Shown here: in pieces, positions 20,229 through 24,876 of the stretch
Layout of the letters: each line of letters opens with the position of its first letter
Position numbering within the stretch: the stretch's first letter is position 1
Origin: Pelargonium nanum
Lineage: Eukaryota > Streptophyta > Magnoliopsida > Geraniales > Geraniaceae
Length of the DNA: 24,876 nucleotides
Reading direction: 5' to 3'
Assembly (NCBI GenBank): GCA_036897485.1
Contig: JAYMTF010001256.1
Location: 1-24,876 of the forward strand
The notes under the pieces: generated by a model
Seen by the model: the letters and a program-made list of their open reading frames with translations, nothing else
What the model was told of the DNA's origin: nothing
Database searches by the model: none
Position numbers and translations under genes: made by a program

Positions 20229-20392
20229 AGTCAATCTACGGCACTTGACTAGTAAAAAGAAATTCAAAGAGGTAAGGTGTAGTAGGTTTGAAACTTTGAA
20301 TTTGATTGCACAGAAGTTGCTATCAGCTGGAAATTAAGGTCATGCATGTTGACCAGTAATCATCAAGAGAAATTAAGGCCAGTGACGGTCAA
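20229..20392. promoter_or_regulatory. W-box group upstream of the receptor kinase
   Basis: Four W-boxes lie about 145-310 bp before the start codon: TTGACT on the minus strand (20229-20234), TTGACT on plus (20245-20250), TTGACC on plus (20349-20354) and TTGACC on minus (20387-20392). They sit just upstream of the TATA box. WRKY control would fit an immune receptor, but this is inference from motifs. Confidence 0.5.
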
Positions 20393-20627
20393 ACACCGAG
20401 TTTGCCTTTCGACACATTTGCTTTGTTTATGTTGTCAGTTTCAAATCATACAAGACATTATTGACAATGCTAGAGACTAGAATGTGAAACTTGCTTCTCT
20501 TGATCAAATTGTAGTCACTATTACAAACTTGTTACAGACTTTCTGTATCACTCTTACTCCAGAAAACGCGTACTGGTGGAAGTTTTGTAAGTAACACAAG
20601 GAAGATCATGCCATTTGTTAACTTGTA
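20393..20627. other. Spacer between the receptor kinase promoter and the ABC transporter 3' end
   Basis: This is AT-rich sequence that must contain the 3' UTR of the minus-strand ABC transporter and perhaps distal promoter elements of the receptor kinase. No gene or repeat recognised. Confidence 0.4.
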
Positions 20628-23600
20628 CTAGAAGTCTGTTAACTTGTCAAAATTGGAATTTGACCTCATAGTGTACTCTGCTACAAGCTGTGCAAATGAT
20701 GACGATTTGTTTTCGAGCAATCTTGTTGGAGAATCATATTCCTCAATAAGCCCTGTACACAGATTAAGATAAATCAAGAACAAGAAGCCTGAATAGGAAC
20801 AAAGCCAAACAAGTACATGAAATGGTGAGACTGACCTTGGTTTAGAAGCAACACCATATCACTGTCTACAACAGATGTTATTCGGTGTGCAATGGTTATG
20901 ACAGTACAGTTAGAGAAGTGTTGCCTAAGGGTTTGTTGAATCAGATTATCAGTTGCTGTATCTACCGATGCTGTTGCCTCATCAAGCACCAAAACCTTAC
21001 TTTTCTTGAGCAGGACGCGACCTAGGCACACCAGCTGCCTCTGTCCCATGCTCCAATTCTCTCCATTTTCGCCAACTGTAACGAGTGTGTATAAGTTTGG
21101 TTTCCCATAATATAGGTTTCAAAAGTTCCTATACAACTAGTTTCTACACCTCGAGTCGAGTAAGAGAGTAACAAACCTTTGGAGTCTAGCTTTTCCTCCT
21201 TCCTCCTCATTTCATCCCCAAGTTGGCACTTATCAAGAGCCTAAACAATTGAAAGAAAGTATCATTTATCAAGAACTGACATAGAAAAGGAAGAGTTCTT
21301 TGTCTAAATGAATAAAACTTACCTCCCATATCTGTTCATCTGTGTACTCTTCTAGCGGGTCAAGGTTGCTTCGTACAGTCCCTTCAAACATGGTTGGATC
21401 CTGGGGGATAATGCTCAGTCTCAACCGCAAATCATGCAATCCAATTGATGAGATGTTGATGCCATCAATCATAATCTGACCAGCAGCAGGCTCAACAATT
21501 CGGAAAAGTGTCTGTATGAGAGTAGATTTTCCACTGCCTGTTCTCCCTACAATGCCAGTTTTCAGTCCTCCGGGGAAAGTGCATGTCACACCTTGCAAAA
21601 CAAGAGGCAACTGTGGCGCGTACCGGACCTATATTGAACCCATCACTGTGAATTTCCTATTGAAAAGGAATTGTTGAAAAACATAAGACAAAACAAATGC
21701 AAGATACCTGCAGATTGCATATATCAACTTCTCGGAGAGTAGGCCACAAACTACTAGGCCGATTCTCCTCTATCGCCAATGGAGGCTCACTAGGTATTGT
21801 TGTGTACTGAAAAATTCTCTCAACTGATATAATTTTATTCTCCAAATTGCAGAGGTTCCATATTACCCAAGCTTGTAACATGTTCAGATTAAGTCCATAT
21901 GTCACAGCTAAGCCAGCAATGCCTTTACAAGCACGAAAAGATAAGATATTGTTCATGCTCAAAAACACATATAATCAAGAATAAGATCTTGGAAAATGAC
22001 AGAAGCTAGCTAGGAGATAAAAACCTGGATCAATGACTCCTTCTGGAACAGAGATCAAGAATACTAGAGAGAAAGCAAATGTAATACAAGACAACATATC
22101 CAAACGGCAACAAAGCCATTCCATTGCGCCAGCTATATGGAACTTAGGCCTGTTATACGCATCCACGAGTTTCATATTTGCTTCTTTGAATCTCCATTCT
22201 TGATCAAAGCTCCTGATAGTTGCTGACCCTGAGATTGTTTCAGAAAAATGTTGTATAACTGGAGCTTTGCATACTCCCACCAACCGAGATAGTTCTCGTG
22301 CTGCAGGAATGTAATATTGCTGCAAAATGGCGTATAACACGATGAAATGGAATGTAATAACAAACTAAATCCACATGGTCACAAGTTATACCTGATACCA
22401 TATGCAGATTGCAATCACGGGAATGAAGATGATGAAGACCTGCCATGCAACCTGAGACATAACAGCAATGATTCCAAAGAGCTGGATCATTGAGAATGCA
22501 AATGTTTCGACTTGATAGGGGATGCTTAAATCAACTGCACTTTGGTCTGTAGAAGCCTGTTTAAAAAATGATGAGAAAGACAGGAACACACCACATTTTC
22601 CTCTTCAAATTGTATGATCAAAGAGCATTAGATAAATTGTTTATGAACTTACTCTATTCAAGATCCGTCCACCCGGAGTGGAATCAAAAAATAACATGGG
22701 GGCACGAAAAATGCACAAGTGCATCTTATTGAAGAGTTGGGTTGCAGTCTTGTACCCAGCTGTTGCAAGAAGTGTGCTTCTCGCGAGAACGCAAAATGAA
22801 CTTCCCATAGCCAAAGCCACATACACAATCATTAGCATAGATCCTCCAACTGCAGGTTTCACATCCTTCGACACAGGAGTTGCCCAAGCCATCCAGTAGT
22901 TGCTTCCAATTTGAAGTAGCTGAAAGAGAATCTGTGCCAGTAATATAAAGGGGACAAGAGCTCCTCCATATGCTGTTGTGATATATTTCCAATACACTGA
23001 AAACCCAACCCTTCCTTTCTCTCTTTCTTCGTCTTGAACGAGCTGTCCTTTCTGCCCAACTATCTCATCTACCTTACCATTTTGAACATCTTTGTTGTCT
23101 TCTTTTTGCAAATTCTTGCTGGTACTCCCATCTTCCTCGCCGATGCTTATTGCTTTTGAAACAAGACCTGCCTCTACAGAATCAAGTGCTGACAAAGCAT
23201 CCTTGTGTGCATCCACAAGCTCCATAAAATCAGTTCCTGAATTGAGAATGTCATTGTACTTTCCAGCTTGTGTAATCCTTCCATCTTTCATAACCTAACA
23301 CCAGAAATCATATTATATATGTTTAACACATTTATAGAAAAGCTTGAAAAAAAGAAAGAAGAAAATTTCCATTTTAACCGAAATCATTAGATTTGAAGTT
23401 GCTCACCAGAATAAGATCAGCAGCAGGTAAGAATTCCACTTGATGAGTCACATAAATCACTGTTTTTGAATTCAAAAACCCAAGCAAACATTCCTGTCAT
23501 GCAGAAGAAGAAAATAGTATATTTGGCTTGGTAAACTTTTGTTTGAGTATTCAGAAAGGAAGATATAGCAGAGGGAAGGGAACAAATAGCTAATCATCTC

Positions 23601-24876
23601 TTATTAAATAAAGAGAATGTTCAAATGCATACATCAGTAAATTGTATTAATGCATAATTGGAAGATATGTTTTCATATAATGTACCACCATTGCATATAA
23701 GATAAAAAGTGGACTCAGCTTAAGAAAAGATGTGTATATGCATTGCCTGAAACAAAAACTGAGATGCACCAATTACCTTGAAAAGATGAGATCCTGTATG
23801 AGCATCCACAGCACTAAATGGATCATCGAACAGATAAATATCAGCGTCTTGGTATAGAGCACGCGCAAGCTGTATTCTTTGCTTCTGTCCACCACTCAAA
23901 TTGATTTCCCTCTCGCCAATGATCGTCTGATCACCAAATGAGAGAATTTCCAAGTCCTTCTTAAGGGAACATGCTTCCAGGACCTTCTCATACTTCTCTC
24001 TATCCATCTCCTTACCAAACAATATATTATCCTCTATCTTGCCACTCTGGATCCAAGCTGACTGAGCAACATAGGCCTTAGTCCCACATAACCTGAGGAT
24101 CCCAGATATCTTAGGTAATTCTCCCAGGATACAGGAGAGTAAGCTTGACTTGCCCGAGCCAACAGTACCGCAAACAGCAACCTTCATTCCATGGTGCACT
24201 TTGACGTTTATATCTTTCAGCGTAGGATTAGAGGAAGATAAATCCCAAGAGAAATTCCCTGCAACTATCTCAACTGCTGCATCAGAACTACCTTGTGGAA
24301 GTTTCTCAATGACATCAGGATGCAAGTCCTCAAGTCGAAGAAATGAGGATATTCTATCAAGGGAAACCTTCGTCTGAGCAATCATTGAGATAGTGTCGGG
24401 AAGGTTATAGATTGGCTCTTGAAGAATCCTGAATGTTGCAAGTGCAGATAAGATCTTCCCTGACTCAAGTGGGATCCCCATTAAAATGCACGCACCAAAA
24501 GAGACAACAGAAACAAAGGTAGGAGCACCCCAGAATACAAAAGTTGTCATGGCATTAGTGTAGAGAAATTTCTTCAGCCATCCAGCCTCAGTACTCCTCA
24601 GCTCAACAATTTTGGACAGGAACTTCATCTCCCATCCCTGAAGCTTGAGAATCCTCATATTCCTTAAAACCTCGGAAGTTGCCTTCATTCTTGTATCTTT
24701 AGATTTCATCAACTTCTCCTGGAACTTTTCTTGAAACTTTCCCAAAGGAACATTTGCTAACATAACAATAATAGTTGCAACAAAAGCAGCAATGGATGCA
24801 AGGCCAAGATTTTTATACAAAATCAACAAGGCCAAAGTGACTTGCACAATGACCATCCATGGATCATGAATGTACC
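20628..24876 (-). CDS. ABCC3-like: ABCC-type (MRP) full ABC transporter, 3' part; 5' end outside the window
   Basis: Ten exons in transcription order: 24876(partial)-23777, 23493-23407, 23294-22653, 22556-22392, 22319-22025, 21922-21708, 21628-21323, 21240-21177, 21075-20836, 20752-20628 (TAG). All introns are GT-AG; the visible part is 1078 residues. The missing 5' part should be about 400 residues (TMD0 and the start of TMD1), as plant ABCC proteins have about 1500. Order in visible numbering: end of TMD1 (1-190); NBD1 with Walker A GTVGSGKS (236-243), LSGGQ (326-330) and Walker B ending LFDD (348-351); a charged linker; TMD2 (from about 510); NBD2 with Walker A GRTGSGKS (862-869), signature SMGQ (966-969) and VLDE (987-990). 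Asp in place of the catalytic Glu in NBD1 and SMGQ in NBD2 are normal for this subfamily. Such pumps move glutathione conjugates, glucuronides and chlorophyll catabolites across the vacuolar or plasma membrane. The C-terminal AEYTMRS fits the ABCC3 group. The substrate is unknown. Confidence 0.93.

Noticed and set aside
20836..21075. Degenerate SMGQ signature in NBD2 of the ABC transporter as a loss of function
   Set aside because: Non-LSGGQ signatures in the second nucleotide-binding domain are usual in plant ABCC proteins, and so is Asp after Walker B in NBD1.

Overview
The window looks like nuclear DNA of a flowering plant, most likely a eudicot and possibly Rosaceae (a guess from the general feel of the proteins). 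It is AT-rich, its genes are interrupted by GT-AG introns, and all the protein families are plant-specific lineages. I rebuilt five protein-coding genes by hand from splice sites and reading-frame continuity. Four are complete and one runs off the right edge.

Layout. 1-1400 is non-genic apart from a decayed RNase H-like retroelement fragment on the minus strand. At 1473-2234 (+) is a small three-exon heavy-metal-associated isoprenylated protein (HIPP, 132 aa) with a cluster of W-boxes upstream. Converging on it from the right, 2421-13359 (-), is a 14-exon gene for a chloroplast CNNM/CorC-type protein (DUF21 + CBS pair + CorC_HlyC, 683 aa), of the Arabidopsis At1g55930/At3g13070 type, linked to chloroplast Mg2+ transport. 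Its long introns carry a roughly 0.9-kb tandem duplication with palindromic elements, a hAT-like element and a Stowaway-like MITE. An intergenic stretch (about 13.7-14.97 kb) with a 73-bp tandem repeat follows. Then come a four-exon COMT-type O-methyltransferase (14977-16372, -, 359 aa), a two-exon LRR-XII receptor kinase of the EFR/Xa21/At3g47570 type (16917-20084, -, 1025 aa), and the 3' ten exons of an ABCC (MRP-type) full transporter (20628 to beyond 24876, -).

The last four genes are all on the minus strand but form no operon-like unit; nothing in the sequence shows that they act in one pathway. Phenolic methylation, conjugate transport and immune perception are all defence-associated themes, but co-location is weak evidence.

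I saw no clearly novel biological system. The most interesting points are structural. A tandem duplication copied a splice acceptor whose AG is now GG in the extra copy. The receptor kinase has an intron of exactly 90 nt without stop codons at its APE motif, so retained transcripts stay in frame. A mini CACTA-like element sits in the HIPP intron, and W-box clusters lie upstream of both the HIPP gene and the receptor kinase.
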